Below the pieces are notes generated by a model. The model was not told the DNA's origin and did not search any database. It saw nothing but the letters and a program-made list of their open reading frames with translations. Positions 41,364 through 51,284 of a stretch of 64,000 nt of DNA are shown piece after piece. The DNA comes from Alphaproteobacteria bacterium (GTDB lineage: Bacteria; Pseudomonadota; Alphaproteobacteria; Rhizobiales; OSC116), in assembly GCA_002400495.2 (NCBI GenBank), contig NVQL02000016.1, positions 1 through 64,000 of the forward strand, written 5' to 3'. The stretch's first letter is position 1; the number at the start of each line of letters is the position of its first letter. Both the position numbers and the translations under genes were made by a program.

Positions 41364-42473
41364 ATGGCACACCAACAAGCTTTACCCACAAATAGCACCA
41401 TCGGCATTTTGGGCGGTGGGCAATTGGCGCGCATGTTAAGCTTGGCGGCCACACCATTGGGTTATAAAACTTGTATTTATTGCCCCGAAGACAACGGCCC
41501 TGCGCTCGATGTCTGCCACAGCAACATTGTTGGCGCTTATGACGATGAGCAGAAACTCAGAGCCTTCGCCAATAAAGTCGATGTCATCACTTATGAATTT
41601 GAAAACATTCCCGCTGCCACCATTGCTTATTTAGATGGCTTGGTAAATGTCCACCCCAATTTAATATCCCTGCAAACCGCGCAAGACCGTTTGGTTGAAA
41701 AAGATTATCTCAACAAAGTCGGCACCCAAACCGCACCTTACGCCAATGTCGCCAATAAAGCCGATTTAGACGCCGCCATTATACAGCTCGGCCTACCCGC
41801 CATACTAAAAACCCGCACCATGGGCTATGATGGCAAAGGCCAAGTGGTGATTAAAACCCCAAATGATGTGGCTGAAGCTTATAAGCTGATTGAAGACAAT
41901 ATATTCGCAGATTGCATTCTCGAAGGCTTTATCGATTTTGATCTTGAAATCTCGGTCATCATCGCGCGTGATGTTAATGACAATGTGGCCATTTATGAAC
42001 CATCCGAAAATGACCATAAAAACCATATATTAGACATTTCGACCATTCCCGCCAATGTCGCGCCTTTCATTAAAGACCAGGCCGCAGCCTTGGCAACCAA
42101 CATCATCAAAGGTTTAGATTATGTCGGCATAATGGGCGTTGAATTATTTGTATCATCGATCGCCAACAACCCGTTAATTGTTAACGAAATTGCCCCACGT
42201 GTGCACAATAGTGGCCATTGGACGCAAGATGCCTGTTATATTTCGCAATTTGAGCAACACATTCGTGCCATCACCAATATGCCGCTCGGCACAACCAAGC
42301 GCCACAGCGATGTGGTGATGAAAAACCTAATTGGCGATGATGTGAATAAAGCCGCAGACTATGCCAGCCAAGAAAATGCCCACATTCACCTTTATGGTAA
42401 GGCTGATATTAAACCAGGTCGCAAAATGGGGCATATCAACCTTTTATACCCTTTCGGCCAGCCCAAGGGCTAA
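41364..42473 (+). CDS. purK: 5-(carboxyamino)imidazole ribonucleotide synthase
   Basis: IGILGGGQLARML, KTRTMGYDGKGQ, NEIAPRVHNSGHWT. Confidence 0.97.
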   Translation: MAHQQALPTNSTIGILGGGQLARMLSLAATPLGYKTCIYCPEDNGPALDVCHSNIVGAYDDEQKLRAFANKVDVITYEFENIPAATIAYLDGLVNVHPNLISLQTAQDRLVEKDYLNKVGTQTAPYANVANKADLDAAIIQLGLPAILKTRTMGYDGKGQVVIKTPNDVAEAYKLIEDNIFADCILEGFIDFDLEISVIIARDVNDNVAIYEPSENDHKNHILDISTIPANVAPFIKDQAAALATNIIKGLDYVGIMGVELFVSSIANNPLIVNEIAPRVHNSGHWTQDACYISQFEQHIRAITNMPLGTTKRHSDVVMKNLIGDDVNKAADYASQENAHIHLYGKADIKPGRKMGHINLLYPFGQPKG

Positions 42474-42629
42474 ATTCAGGCGTAAATCCTTTAATATTTG
42501 TATTATTATGAGTTTACGCCTAGACAAATGACCAAATATTTGATATTTGAGTGACAATTAATTTACTGCAAAATTAGCAGTGCGAAATTTCGTCTTTATC
42601 AAGACGCATATGAAACAGGAAAATACATA

Positions 42630-42857
42630 GTGCAAGTACTCGTTCGTGATAATAATGTTGACCAAGCCCTACGTGCTTTGAAAAAGAAAATGCAACGTGA
42701 AGGTATTTTCCGTGAAATGAAATTACGCGGACATTTTGAAAAACCATCTGAGAAAAAAGCCCGTGAAAAAGCCGAAGCCATTCGCCGCACACGCAAATTG
42801 GCTCGTAAAAAAGCCCAACGCGAAGGTATGATTATGGGCAAAGGTCGCATGTATTAA
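42630..42857 (+). CDS. rpsU: 30S ribosomal protein S21
   Basis: [44 protein letters not shown]. Confidence 0.97.
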   Translation: MQVLVRDNNVDQALRALKKKMQREGIFREMKLRGHFEKPSEKKAREKAEAIRRTRKLARKKAQREGMIMGKGRMY

Positions 42858-42893
42858 GCGACATATTTTAGCCACATAGCTTATATAGTTTCA

Positions 42894-42920
42894 AAGGTCA
42901 CCACTAGGTGGCCTTTTTAT
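42894..42920 (+). terminator. Terminator of rpsU
   Basis: AAGGTCACC-ACTA-GGTGGCCTTTTTAT. Confidence 0.8.
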
Positions 42921-43042
42921 TTATCAAAATGATGTTGTTTTGTTTGTTCAGTGTTTTTGTGCGATTTTTGCAACATTATTTACCAAATAAAAAATATTTA
43001 CTTTTATTACATGATTTGAGTAGAAAATAATTTATACACTCA

Positions 43043-43050
43043 TTAACCAT
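43043..43050 (+). promoter_or_regulatory. TTAACCAT motif upstream of TPR lipoprotein gene
   Basis: TTAACCAT, 24-31 bp before the TTG start at 43074. Confidence 0.35.
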
Positions 43051-43073
43051 AAATTTTTGAAGTTGGAAATATT

Positions 43074-43886
43074 TTGAAATTCAAAACCATAGTGAAAACG
43101 AGCCTAGTTGCCACCAGCCTATTCGCTTTGGTCGCTTGCCAAACCATCGATTCTCCAGTGAATACCGATTTAACATCGCTTTCATCAGCGGTCGAGCGCA
43201 ACCCAGAATTTGGCCGTTCACATAATAATTTAGGCGCGGGCCTGGCTAGTTATGAGCGCTATAATGAAGCCTATAATAGCTTTACCGCTGCCATTAAAGT
43301 TGCGCCAAATGCGCCACAACCATACTACAACCGTGGTTTGGCCTTGATTAAACTCGAAAAATATAACGATGCGATCACTGACTTTAACCAAGCCGTTAAG
43401 CTCAACCCAAATTATGACAAAGCCTATGTAGCCAAAGGCAATGCGTTGCGCTTATTAAGGCGCTACAGCGCTGCACTGACCGCATATAACCAAGCCATAG
43501 GCGTTAACAGCTATAACCCGCAGGCCTACTTCCAAGTCGGCGCCATTCATCAAAAACGTGGCAACCACACAGGAGCCATTGCAAGCTTTAACCAAGCCAT
43601 GAATTTCAGCTCCAACGTCGCGCAGATATTCTACGCCCGTGGGGTGTCTAATTATGCATTGCGTAATTATGTCGCTGCCAAAGGTGATTTTGAAACCGCA
43701 TCACGCATCATGCCAAAATCATATGATGCCTATATCAATCTAGCGCGCGCTTCAGCCAAGTTAAATGATTGGCAAGATGCTTATAACGCCTATAACAACG
43801 CAGCTCGCCGTGTACCAGACTCTAAAGAGGCTGTCCGTGGCCGCGCCACTGCCCGCGTGCAATTGACCAGGCTGGCCAAGGCATAA
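43074..43886 (+). CDS. TPR repeat lipoprotein (NlpI-like), TTG start
   Basis: Lipobox LFALVACQ; TPR units AYNSFTAAIKVAPNAPQPYYNRGLALIKL. Confidence 0.85.
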   Translation: MKFKTIVKTSLVATSLFALVACQTIDSPVNTDLTSLSSAVERNPEFGRSHNNLGAGLASYERYNEAYNSFTAAIKVAPNAPQPYYNRGLALIKLEKYNDAITDFNQAVKLNPNYDKAYVAKGNALRLLRRYSAALTAYNQAIGVNSYNPQAYFQVGAIHQKRGNHTGAIASFNQAMNFSSNVAQIFYARGVSNYALRNYVAAKGDFETASRIMPKSYDAYINLARASAKLNDWQDAYNAYNNAARRVPDSKEAVRGRATARVQLTRLAKA

Positions 43887-43914
43887 AGCCTCATTATAAA
43901 TCTAGAAGCAAAAT

Positions 43915-43950
43915 AAAAGGCGGGATGTAAAAACATCCCGCCTTTTATTT
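43915..43950. terminator. Bidirectional terminator between TPR gene and pntB
   Basis: AAAAGGCGGGATGT-AAAA-ACATCCCGCCTTTT. Confidence 0.85.
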
Positions 43951-43985
43951 TGATTAAATTTTAAAGCTCTACAGCGCCTTAATCC

Positions 43986-45386
43986 TTACAATGCCTTAAT
44001 AATGTCTTCGACCATTTTCTTAGCGTCAGAGAATAACATCATAGTGTTATCACGGAAAAACACTTCGTTCTGCACGCCCGCATAACCTTTGCCCATACCA
44101 CGCTTAACAAACAACACAGTACCCGCTTTTTCAACATCCAAAATCGGCATGCCGTAAATCGGGCTTTGAGGGTCAGTTTTAGCTGAGGGGTTGGTCACAT
44201 CATTAGCGCCAATCACAAATGCCACGTCTGCTTGCGCAAAGTCATTATTAATGTCTTCAAGTTCAAACACTTCATCATATGGCACATTGGCTTCGGCAAG
44301 CAGCACATTCATATGGCCTGGCATACGGCCAGCCACAGGATGAATGGCATAAGCCACTTTCACGCCATGTCCTTTAAGCACATCAGCCATTTCACGCAAT
44401 GCATGTTGAGCTTGCGCCACCGCCATACCATAACCTGGTACGATGATCACTTTATTGGCGTTTTTCATGATAAACGCCGCGTCATCGGCACTGCCTAGTT
44501 TGACAGGACGGGTTTCCTCTTCTTGATCGCCACCACCTGTACCAACATCACCAAAACCGCCTAGGATAACGCTGATGAATGATCTATTCATCGCTTTACA
44601 CATGATATAGGAAAGAATCGCACCTGATGAGCCGACCAAAGCCCCTGTTACGATGAGCGCTGTATTGCCCAAGGTAAAACCAATACCAGCCGCGGCCCAA
44701 CCTGAATATGAATTCAGCATAGAAACAACCACAGGCATATCTGCTCCACCAATAGGAATGATGATCAAGAAACCAAGCAAGCCAGAGACAACCACAATCG
44801 CCCAGAACAAGTCAGTATTTTCAGTCATCGCAAAATAGATAACCAAGCCAACCATCGTCGCGGCCAAAACAATGTTAATCAAATGCCGTGCAGGCAAAAT
44901 AATCGGCGTGCCAGACATTAAGCCTTGTAATTTAGCAAACGCAATCAACGAACCCGTAAAGGTAATCGCACCAATCGCCACGCCCAATGACATTTCAACC
45001 AAGCTCACCATATGAATATGACCAACCTCGCCAATGCCAAATGACGCAGGCGCATAAAGTGCGCTCGCTGCCACAAACACCGCAGCCAAACCAACCAAGC
45101 TATGAAAAGCCGCCACAAGTTGTGGCATATTAGTCATCGAGATTTTGCGGGCGATAACCCCGCCAATAATACCACCAACGGCCAAGCCGCCAACCAGCAT
45201 TGCCCAACCTTCCATGGTTGATGGCCCTGCCATAATCAATGTGGTGACAATGGCGATGGCCATACCCGCCATGCCCATATAGTTGCCGCGTCTCGCGGTT
45301 TCAGGTGAACTCAGACCATGCAATGACAGAATGAATAACACACCAGATATAAGATATAATAACGCAATTAAATTAGCACTCATCAT
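43986..45386 (-). CDS. pntB: NAD(P) transhydrogenase subunit beta
   Basis: VIIVPGYGMAVAQAQHALREMAD, YAIHPVAGRMPGHMNVLLAEANVPYD. Confidence 0.96.
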   Translation of the reverse strand: MMSANLIALLYLISGVLFILSLHGLSSPETARRGNYMGMAGMAIAIVTTLIMAGPSTMEGWAMLVGGLAVGGIIGGVIARKISMTNMPQLVAAFHSLVGLAAVFVAASALYAPASFGIGEVGHIHMVSLVEMSLGVAIGAITFTGSLIAFAKLQGLMSGTPIILPARHLINIVLAATMVGLVIYFAMTENTDLFWAIVVVSGLLGFLIIIPIGGADMPVVVSMLNSYSGWAAAGIGFTLGNTALIVTGALVGSSGAILSYIMCKAMNRSFISVILGGFGDVGTGGGDQEEETRPVKLGSADDAAFIMKNANKVIIVPGYGMAVAQAQHALREMADVLKGHGVKVAYAIHPVAGRMPGHMNVLLAEANVPYDEVFELEDINNDFAQADVAFVIGANDVTNPSAKTDPQSPIYGMPILDVEKAGTVLFVKRGMGKGYAGVQNEVFFRDNTMMLFSDAKKMVEDIIKAL

Positions 45387-45392
45387 CTTCTC

Positions 45393-45836
45393 CTAATTTT
45401 TCTTACGATACATGGCAAGCATGCGTTGGGTGACTAAAAAGCCGCCAAAAATATTGACCGATGCCAATACCAAGCCAACCAAACCAAATGTACTTGCAAT
45501 GCCCGAAGCATCTGCAGCCACGCCAACCAAGGCGCCAACCACAATCACCGAGCTAATCGCATTGGTCACTGCCATAAGCGGCGTGTGCAATGCAGGCGTA
45601 ACGCTCCACACCACAAAATAACCAATAAAGATAGACAATACAAAAATCGCCAATCTAAACATAAACGGGTCAATGCCTGTGCTGCTGCCAGCCATTTGCA
45701 TGGCGGCTTCAGAGCCTGCGGCAATTGTATCGGCAATGCCATCAGCATAGCCTTGCGCGGCAACGGCTGCATCTTGCGCGGCCTCCGCTGCGGCTTGTGC
45801 GCGTTCCAGCGCTTGTGCGGGTGATAAATCAGCCAT
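45393..45836 (-). CDS. pntAb: NAD(P) transhydrogenase subunit alpha part 2 (membrane)
   Basis: FIGYFVVWSVTPALHTPLMAVTNAISSVIVVGAL. Confidence 0.95.
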   Translation of the reverse strand: MADLSPAQALERAQAAAEAAQDAAVAAQGYADGIADTIAAGSEAAMQMAGSSTGIDPFMFRLAIFVLSIFIGYFVVWSVTPALHTPLMAVTNAISSVIVVGALVGVAADASGIASTFGLVGLVLASVNIFGGFLVTQRMLAMYRKKN

Positions 45837-46975
45837 TAGGCATCTCCCTTATTGTAAAATTCATGCACCAATTTGCCGCCCTTGGTCAGCAATGTGCCCG
45901 TAATGATATCATCTTCCCAATCAATTTCTAACTTGCTCTTATCTTCATTCAGCAAAGAGCTTATAAAATTCAGCAAGTTACGGGAATAAAGGTTAGAAGC
46001 ATCTTGCGCCAAACGGCCTGCAAGATTGGCATAACCAATTATTTTTACGCCTTTATGAATGATCACTTTGTCTTTTTTAGACAATGGCGTATTGCCACCG
46101 CGTGATGTCGCAAGGTCAACAATGACAGACCCCTGCCCCATGCTTTCAATCATCGCTTTGCTAATCAGTTCAGGTGCAGGACGGCCAGGAATAAGCGCCG
46201 TGGTAATCACAATATCCTGCTTCTTAATATGACCAGCCACCAATTCAGCTTGGCGTTTTTTATAATCGTCACTCATCTCTTTGGCATAACCGCCAGATGT
46301 TTCGCCTTCATCATCAGCATCAGGCGCAACCATCACAAATTCAGCACCAAGGCTTTCAACTTGCTCTTTGGTTGCCATACGCACATCAGTCGCCGTTACA
46401 ATCGCGCCCAAACGTCTTGCGGTCGCAATGGCTTGCAAGCCAGCAACACCCACACCCATAATAAACACCCGCGCTGGAGCAATGGTGCCCGCTGCCGTCA
46501 TCATCATCGGAAAGGTACGGCCAAATTCAGAGGCCGCTTCCAGCACCGATTTATAACCCGCTAAGTTAGATTGCGAGGATAATACATCCATGCTTTGCGC
46601 ACGTGATATACGTGGCATTAATTCCATCGCAAAGCTGGTTTTGCCGCTTTTGGTCAGTTCAGTTAATTCTTTTTTACCCTCATAAGGGTCGAGCATCGCC
46701 ACAACGATTGCTGTATCTGGCAAATCTGCAAGCTCTTCAGCCGTAGGGCGCAATACTGATAATAAAACATCAGCATCTTTAACTAATTTTTTGAGGTTTT
46801 TTTCAATTGAAGCACCTGCATCAATATAAGCCTGATCGGTAAAATCAGCCTTTAAACCCGCATCTTTTTCGATGACCACATCAAAACCCAAACCGACATA
46901 TTTTTGCACGGTCATTGGTGATATAGCCACACGCGTTTCATCTGCTGAGCGTTCAGCAGTTATGACAATCTTCAT
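45836..46975 (-). CDS. pntAa: NAD(P) transhydrogenase subunit alpha part 1
   Basis: Alanine dehydrogenase/PNT domains; VFIMGVGVAGLQAIATARRLGAIVTATDVR. Confidence 0.96.
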   Translation of the reverse strand: MKIVITAERSADETRVAISPMTVQKYVGLGFDVVIEKDAGLKADFTDQAYIDAGASIEKNLKKLVKDADVLLSVLRPTAEELADLPDTAIVVAMLDPYEGKKELTELTKSGKTSFAMELMPRISRAQSMDVLSSQSNLAGYKSVLEAASEFGRTFPMMMTAAGTIAPARVFIMGVGVAGLQAIATARRLGAIVTATDVRMATKEQVESLGAEFVMVAPDADDEGETSGGYAKEMSDDYKKRQAELVAGHIKKQDIVITTALIPGRPAPELISKAMIESMGQGSVIVDLATSRGGNTPLSKKDKVIIHKGVKIIGYANLAGRLAQDASNLYSRNLLNFISSLLNEDKSKLEIDWEDDIITGTLLTKGGKLVHEFYNKGDA

Positions 46976-47021
46976 AGAAAGTCTCCCTAAAAGCCAAGAA
47001 CATCATTTTAAATGACATTGA

Positions 47022-47159
47022 TTAAGTGGCGATGGCAATCACTGCCCAAATGGTAAGCACAATACAAAAAATGCCCGTATATATCGAACCTTTAATAAAG
47101 GTCGCATACATTTCATTATGCATTTTATAATCCATTGCTGGATGTTGTTCTTTGGTCAT
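47022..47159 (-). CDS. aa3-type cytochrome c oxidase subunit IV, 45 aa, absent from the ORF track
   Basis: Read from the minus strand: MTKEQHPAMDYKMHNEMYATFIKGSIYTGIFCIVLTIWAVIAIAT*; single TM; upstream of pntAa. Confidence 0.85.
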   Translation of the reverse strand: MTKEQHPAMDYKMHNEMYATFIKGSIYTGIFCIVLTIWAVIAIAT

Positions 47160-47275
47160 GATTAGCCTTTCTAAAATTCTTATCTCATACATTTAGACTA
47201 GGTCAGTTAAATTGTCTAAGATAATTTGGTTTTTTTATCCAATGGTAGCAGTAATTTTACAGCTATTTCTTGTAT

Positions 47276-49171
47276 TTATTGGCCTTCTAAAGCCTCTAAT
47301 TCATCAATCAATGCCCCGATGGCATCAAGCCCCATATCCCAAAACGTCTCGTCACTGGCATCAAGCCCAAACGGCGCCAGCAGCTCGCTATGATGTTGAG
47401 AGCCGCCCGCTTTGAGCAAGTCAAAATATTTATCAGCAAAGCCTTCTGGTTCGGCCAAATAACGCGCATAAAGCGAGTTGACCAAACAATCGCCAAATGC
47501 ATAAGCATAAACATAAAACGCACTATGGATAAAATGCGGAATGTAAGACCAATAATGCTCGTAACCTGGGTTAAGCTTTACCGATGGCCCTAGACTTTCA
47601 GCCGAAACCTCTAACCAAAATTCGGCCAATTGCTCTGTGGTAAGCTCGCCATCTTTACGCGCAATATGCACTTTGCGCTCAAAACTATAAAAACTAATTT
47701 GCCGCACCACGGTGTTAAGCATATCTTCAACCTTAGAAGCCAACATAGAGCGTTTTTCTTCAACCGTTTTTACATTTTTAAGCATCGATCTAAAGGTCAG
47801 CATTTCGCCAAACACACTCGCCGTTTCGGCCAATGTCAATGGTGTTGGTGCCATTAAAGCCCCTTGTCCATTGGCTAAATATTGATGCACCCCATGGCCT
47901 AACTCATGCGCCAAAGTCATCACATCGCGCTTGCGGCCTAAATAATTTATCATCACATAAGGATGATTGCTCGGCACAGTTGGATGCGCAAACGCCCCCG
48001 GCGCTTTGCCATCGCGTGATTTGGCATCAATCCAACCATTGTCAAAAAACTTTTGGGTGATTTCGGCCATTTCTGGCGAAAACTCTTGATAAGCTTCTAA
48101 TATAATGTCTTTGGCATCATCCCAGCTTGTGTCTTCACTTGGCACATTTGGCAAAGGCGCATTGCGATCCCACTGATTAAGCTGCTCCACCCCAAACCAC
48201 TTAGATTTAAGCGCATAATATCTATGCGATAATTTCGGATAAGCTTTGCGCACTGAGTTTTCCAGCGCATTGACCACTTCAGGCTCGACCCGATTGGCCA
48301 AATGCCGCGAGGCCGCAACATCGTCAAAGCCGCGCCATTTGTCGGAAATGGCTTTGTCTTTGGCCAACACATTGGTCACATGCGTAAAAAATCGGCCATT
48401 ATCTTCAAGCGTTTTAGATAGGGCTTTGGCAGCTTTTTCGCGCATCGCAGCGTCGGGAGAGGTGATTAAGTTAAGCACTTTCTCAACGCTCATCTCTTCG
48501 CCATCCACAGTAAAACGTAGCCCCGCCATGGTTTCATCAAACAAGCGATTCCACGCTTGCCCACCTGTCACTGATTTTTCGGCAAATAATTGCTCTAATT
48601 CATCAGACAATTGATAAGGTTTTTCGCGTCTTATATCTTTAAGCCACGGCGCATAATGGCTTATCGAATCAAATTCTAGTAAAGCATCGATTTTATCACT
48701 ATCAATGCGGTTAAGCTCCAACTCAAAAAACAAGGTTTGCGTGCCAAGCTCAGTCAATCTCTCCTGCACATCACCCAAAAATTTTATCCGTTTGGGGTCT
48801 GTCGCCAATTGGGCATAGAGCAAATAAGCATAAGAAATAATCCCGCCCAACAGATCAGACATGCTCTCATATTGTTTAACCGCATCTGCCAAAATATCAG
48901 CGCGTTGCTCTGGGTTAGATTGGCTCGATGTCAACAATCCCTCTAACTGACCTTTAAAACTTTGCTCAAATGTCGCGATGTCCGCCTTGGCTTTGGCAAA
49001 ATCTTGCTCAACCTTCGCATCATCCATACCGCTATAAAGCGAGCTGAAATTCCATTCAGGTAGGCCACTGGCGTCAAACGCCCCGCCACTCGCGCCGCCG
49101 CTGGCATTATCCGCATCATATGCCGCCAAGTCTAACAATCTATTCATGCCAAATTTCATTTTGCGCCCCAT
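47276..49171 (-). CDS. pepF: M3 family oligoendopeptidase F
   Basis: TLAHELGHGVHQ zinc motif; SADYAYLLYAQLATD region of PepF family. Confidence 0.93.
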   Translation of the reverse strand: MGRKMKFGMNRLLDLAAYDADNASGGASGGAFDASGLPEWNFSSLYSGMDDAKVEQDFAKAKADIATFEQSFKGQLEGLLTSSQSNPEQRADILADAVKQYESMSDLLGGIISYAYLLYAQLATDPKRIKFLGDVQERLTELGTQTLFFELELNRIDSDKIDALLEFDSISHYAPWLKDIRREKPYQLSDELEQLFAEKSVTGGQAWNRLFDETMAGLRFTVDGEEMSVEKVLNLITSPDAAMREKAAKALSKTLEDNGRFFTHVTNVLAKDKAISDKWRGFDDVAASRHLANRVEPEVVNALENSVRKAYPKLSHRYYALKSKWFGVEQLNQWDRNAPLPNVPSEDTSWDDAKDIILEAYQEFSPEMAEITQKFFDNGWIDAKSRDGKAPGAFAHPTVPSNHPYVMINYLGRKRDVMTLAHELGHGVHQYLANGQGALMAPTPLTLAETASVFGEMLTFRSMLKNVKTVEEKRSMLASKVEDMLNTVVRQISFYSFERKVHIARKDGELTTEQLAEFWLEVSAESLGPSVKLNPGYEHYWSYIPHFIHSAFYVYAYAFGDCLVNSLYARYLAEPEGFADKYFDLLKAGGSQHHSELLAPFGLDASDETFWDMGLDAIGALIDELEALEGQ

Positions 49172-49425
49172 TTATTTTAATTGAGCGGTGAGTTTATCGC
49201 ACCTGACCAAAACTACAAGCCTGTAAATATATTAACTCTTTATAAACCAACATAGTAGTTTTTAGCGGGCAACTCGTTAATGATAATAAACCAATTACCT
49301 ATATTTTAACCTCGTAAAATCAGGTATATAGCTAAAGTAATCGTATAGTAATGATTAATATTAGGCTTAAACGGTCTCAATTGGAAACACAGCCTTCACA
49401 CTCTGTTAATATGTTATGTCCAAAA

Positions 49426-49441
49426 TGGCACGATATTTGGC
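49426..49441 (+). promoter_or_regulatory. Sigma-54-like -24/-12 promoter
   Basis: TGGCACG-ATAT-TTGGC; GG-N10-GG spacing versus the consensus GG-N10-GC; 33 bp upstream of the start at 49474. Confidence 0.4.
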
Positions 49442-49473
49442 CAAAAGCCGCAATTATACTGAGTAGATTATAT

Positions 49474-51063
49474 ATGGCAAACACAATTTTTATTGTAGAC
49501 GATGACCCGACCCAAAGACGCATATTACAACAAGTAATCGGTCGTGAAAATTATAACATAACATTAGCAGAAGGTGGCCCAGAAGCATGGGCCATGTTAC
49601 AGCAGCCTGATTTTAAACCCGATGTAATGGTGTTAGATTTAATGATGCCTGAATTGGATGGCTTTGCTTTGCTTGACAGAATGTCGAGCGCTGGCATGAA
49701 CATTCCAACCATTGTGCAAACCGCTCAAGGTGGCATTGATACCATTGTCAAAGCCATGCAAAAAGGCGCCAAGGACTTTATGGTCAAGCCCGCCAGCACC
49801 GAGCGAATTTTAATTTCCATTAAAAATGCGCTAGAAACCAAGCAGCTGCACAAAGAGATTAACCGCATCAATAAAAAATCTCTAGGACGCTTTACATTTA
49901 ATGATTTGATAGCCTCAAGCCCCGCTATGGATCGGGTCAAAGCCCTCGGCCTAAAAGGCGCACAAAGCAACATTCCCATTCTCATTGAAGGCGAAAGCGG
50001 TGTTGGTAAAGAGGTGATTGCCCGCGCCATTCAAGGCTCTTCTACCCGTTCTGGCAAACCTTTCATCACCGTCAATTGCGGCGCGATACCTGAAAATCTG
50101 GTAGAATCTATCCTATTTGGTCATGAAAAAGGTTCTTTTACAGGTGCAACCAGCAAACAAATCGGTAAATTTGTCGAGGCCGATCAAGGCACATTATTTT
50201 TAGATGAAGTGGGCGAGTTGCCACTAAATGTACAAGTAAAATTACTCCGCGCCATTCAAGAAGGCGAGGTTGAACCCGTTGGTTCCAACCACCCTGTAAA
50301 GGTTGATATAAGGCTAATTTCTGCCACCAATAAAGACATGATCACCGCCGTCACCCAAGGCGAATTTCGTGAAGACTTATATTATCGCTTAAATGTTTTC
50401 CCCATTCACATTCCGCCACTGCGCGAACGATTGGAAGACATTGCCGATCTAGCCCAGCATTTCATCACCCGTTTCGCGGTCGAAGAAGGCAAGAATATTT
50501 CGGGCATCACCGCCCAAGCACTAGATATGATGACGCATTACACATGGCCTGGCAATGTAAGACAGCTCGAGAATGCCATTTTCCGCGCCATTATTTTATG
50601 CGATCAAAATCAGCTTGATATATCTGACTTCCCGCAAATTGCCGCGCATGTAGATGGCTATGAAAATCAAGTGCCAGCTGCCCCTTCCCCGCATATGACG
50701 GGTACAATTTATCATCAGGGCCCCGCCATGATCGGCGAGTCCCCGCATGGTTATAGCAGCAATAGCCATCACAAAAATCGCATTCCAGACCTATTATCGC
50801 AACACACGCCCGACTATGGCCATGCGTTAGGTCAGCAAATCCCCGATCTAATGCCCAATAACCTGCAGGCACCACAAAACGCCATATCAGGCATTCCTGC
50901 AATAGAACAAAATGGCGAAATGCGCCGTTTAGAGGATGTTGAAGCCGATATGATCCGCATGGCAATGGCTCGCTATCGCGGCCACATGTCCGAAGTGGCA
51001 CGCAAGCTCGGCATTGGTCGCTCGACTTTATACAGAAAAGTTAATGATTTAGACCTACAATAA
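49474..51063 (+). CDS. Sigma-54-dependent response regulator (receiver-AAA+-Fis HTH)
   Basis: MANTIFIVDDDPTQRR receiver, GESGVGKEVIARAI Walker A, GHEKGSFTGAT, EVARKLGIGRSTLYRKV HTH. Confidence 0.94.
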   Translation: MANTIFIVDDDPTQRRILQQVIGRENYNITLAEGGPEAWAMLQQPDFKPDVMVLDLMMPELDGFALLDRMSSAGMNIPTIVQTAQGGIDTIVKAMQKGAKDFMVKPASTERILISIKNALETKQLHKEINRINKKSLGRFTFNDLIASSPAMDRVKALGLKGAQSNIPILIEGESGVGKEVIARAIQGSSTRSGKPFITVNCGAIPENLVESILFGHEKGSFTGATSKQIGKFVEADQGTLFLDEVGELPLNVQVKLLRAIQEGEVEPVGSNHPVKVDIRLISATNKDMITAVTQGEFREDLYYRLNVFPIHIPPLRERLEDIADLAQHFITRFAVEEGKNISGITAQALDMMTHYTWPGNVRQLENAIFRAIILCDQNQLDISDFPQIAAHVDGYENQVPAAPSPHMTGTIYHQGPAMIGESPHGYSSNSHHKNRIPDLLSQHTPDYGHALGQQIPDLMPNNLQAPQNAISGIPAIEQNGEMRRLEDVEADMIRMAMARYRGHMSEVARKLGIGRSTLYRKVNDLDLQ

Positions 51064-51204
51064 GTTGGAGAATGATTAGTTTTTTCAAATAGATAAGCAA
51101 ATCACAAAAAAGTTACAGTTGGTGGACAAATAAACCATTAACAATCAGGAAAACTAAGCTATAAATCCGCATTGGCTATCTGATCTAACCATACAACTTT
51201 AATA

Positions 51205-51212
51205 TTAACCAT
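51205..51212 (+). promoter_or_regulatory. TTAACCAT motif upstream of L,D-transpeptidase gene
   Basis: 73-80 bp before the start at 51285. Confidence 0.4.
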
Positions 51213-51284
51213 AAAGTTTTGCGAAAAATTAAATTATTTAGATTATCACTAGCCGATATAGTTCTTTAGGTATGTGAGGGTAAA

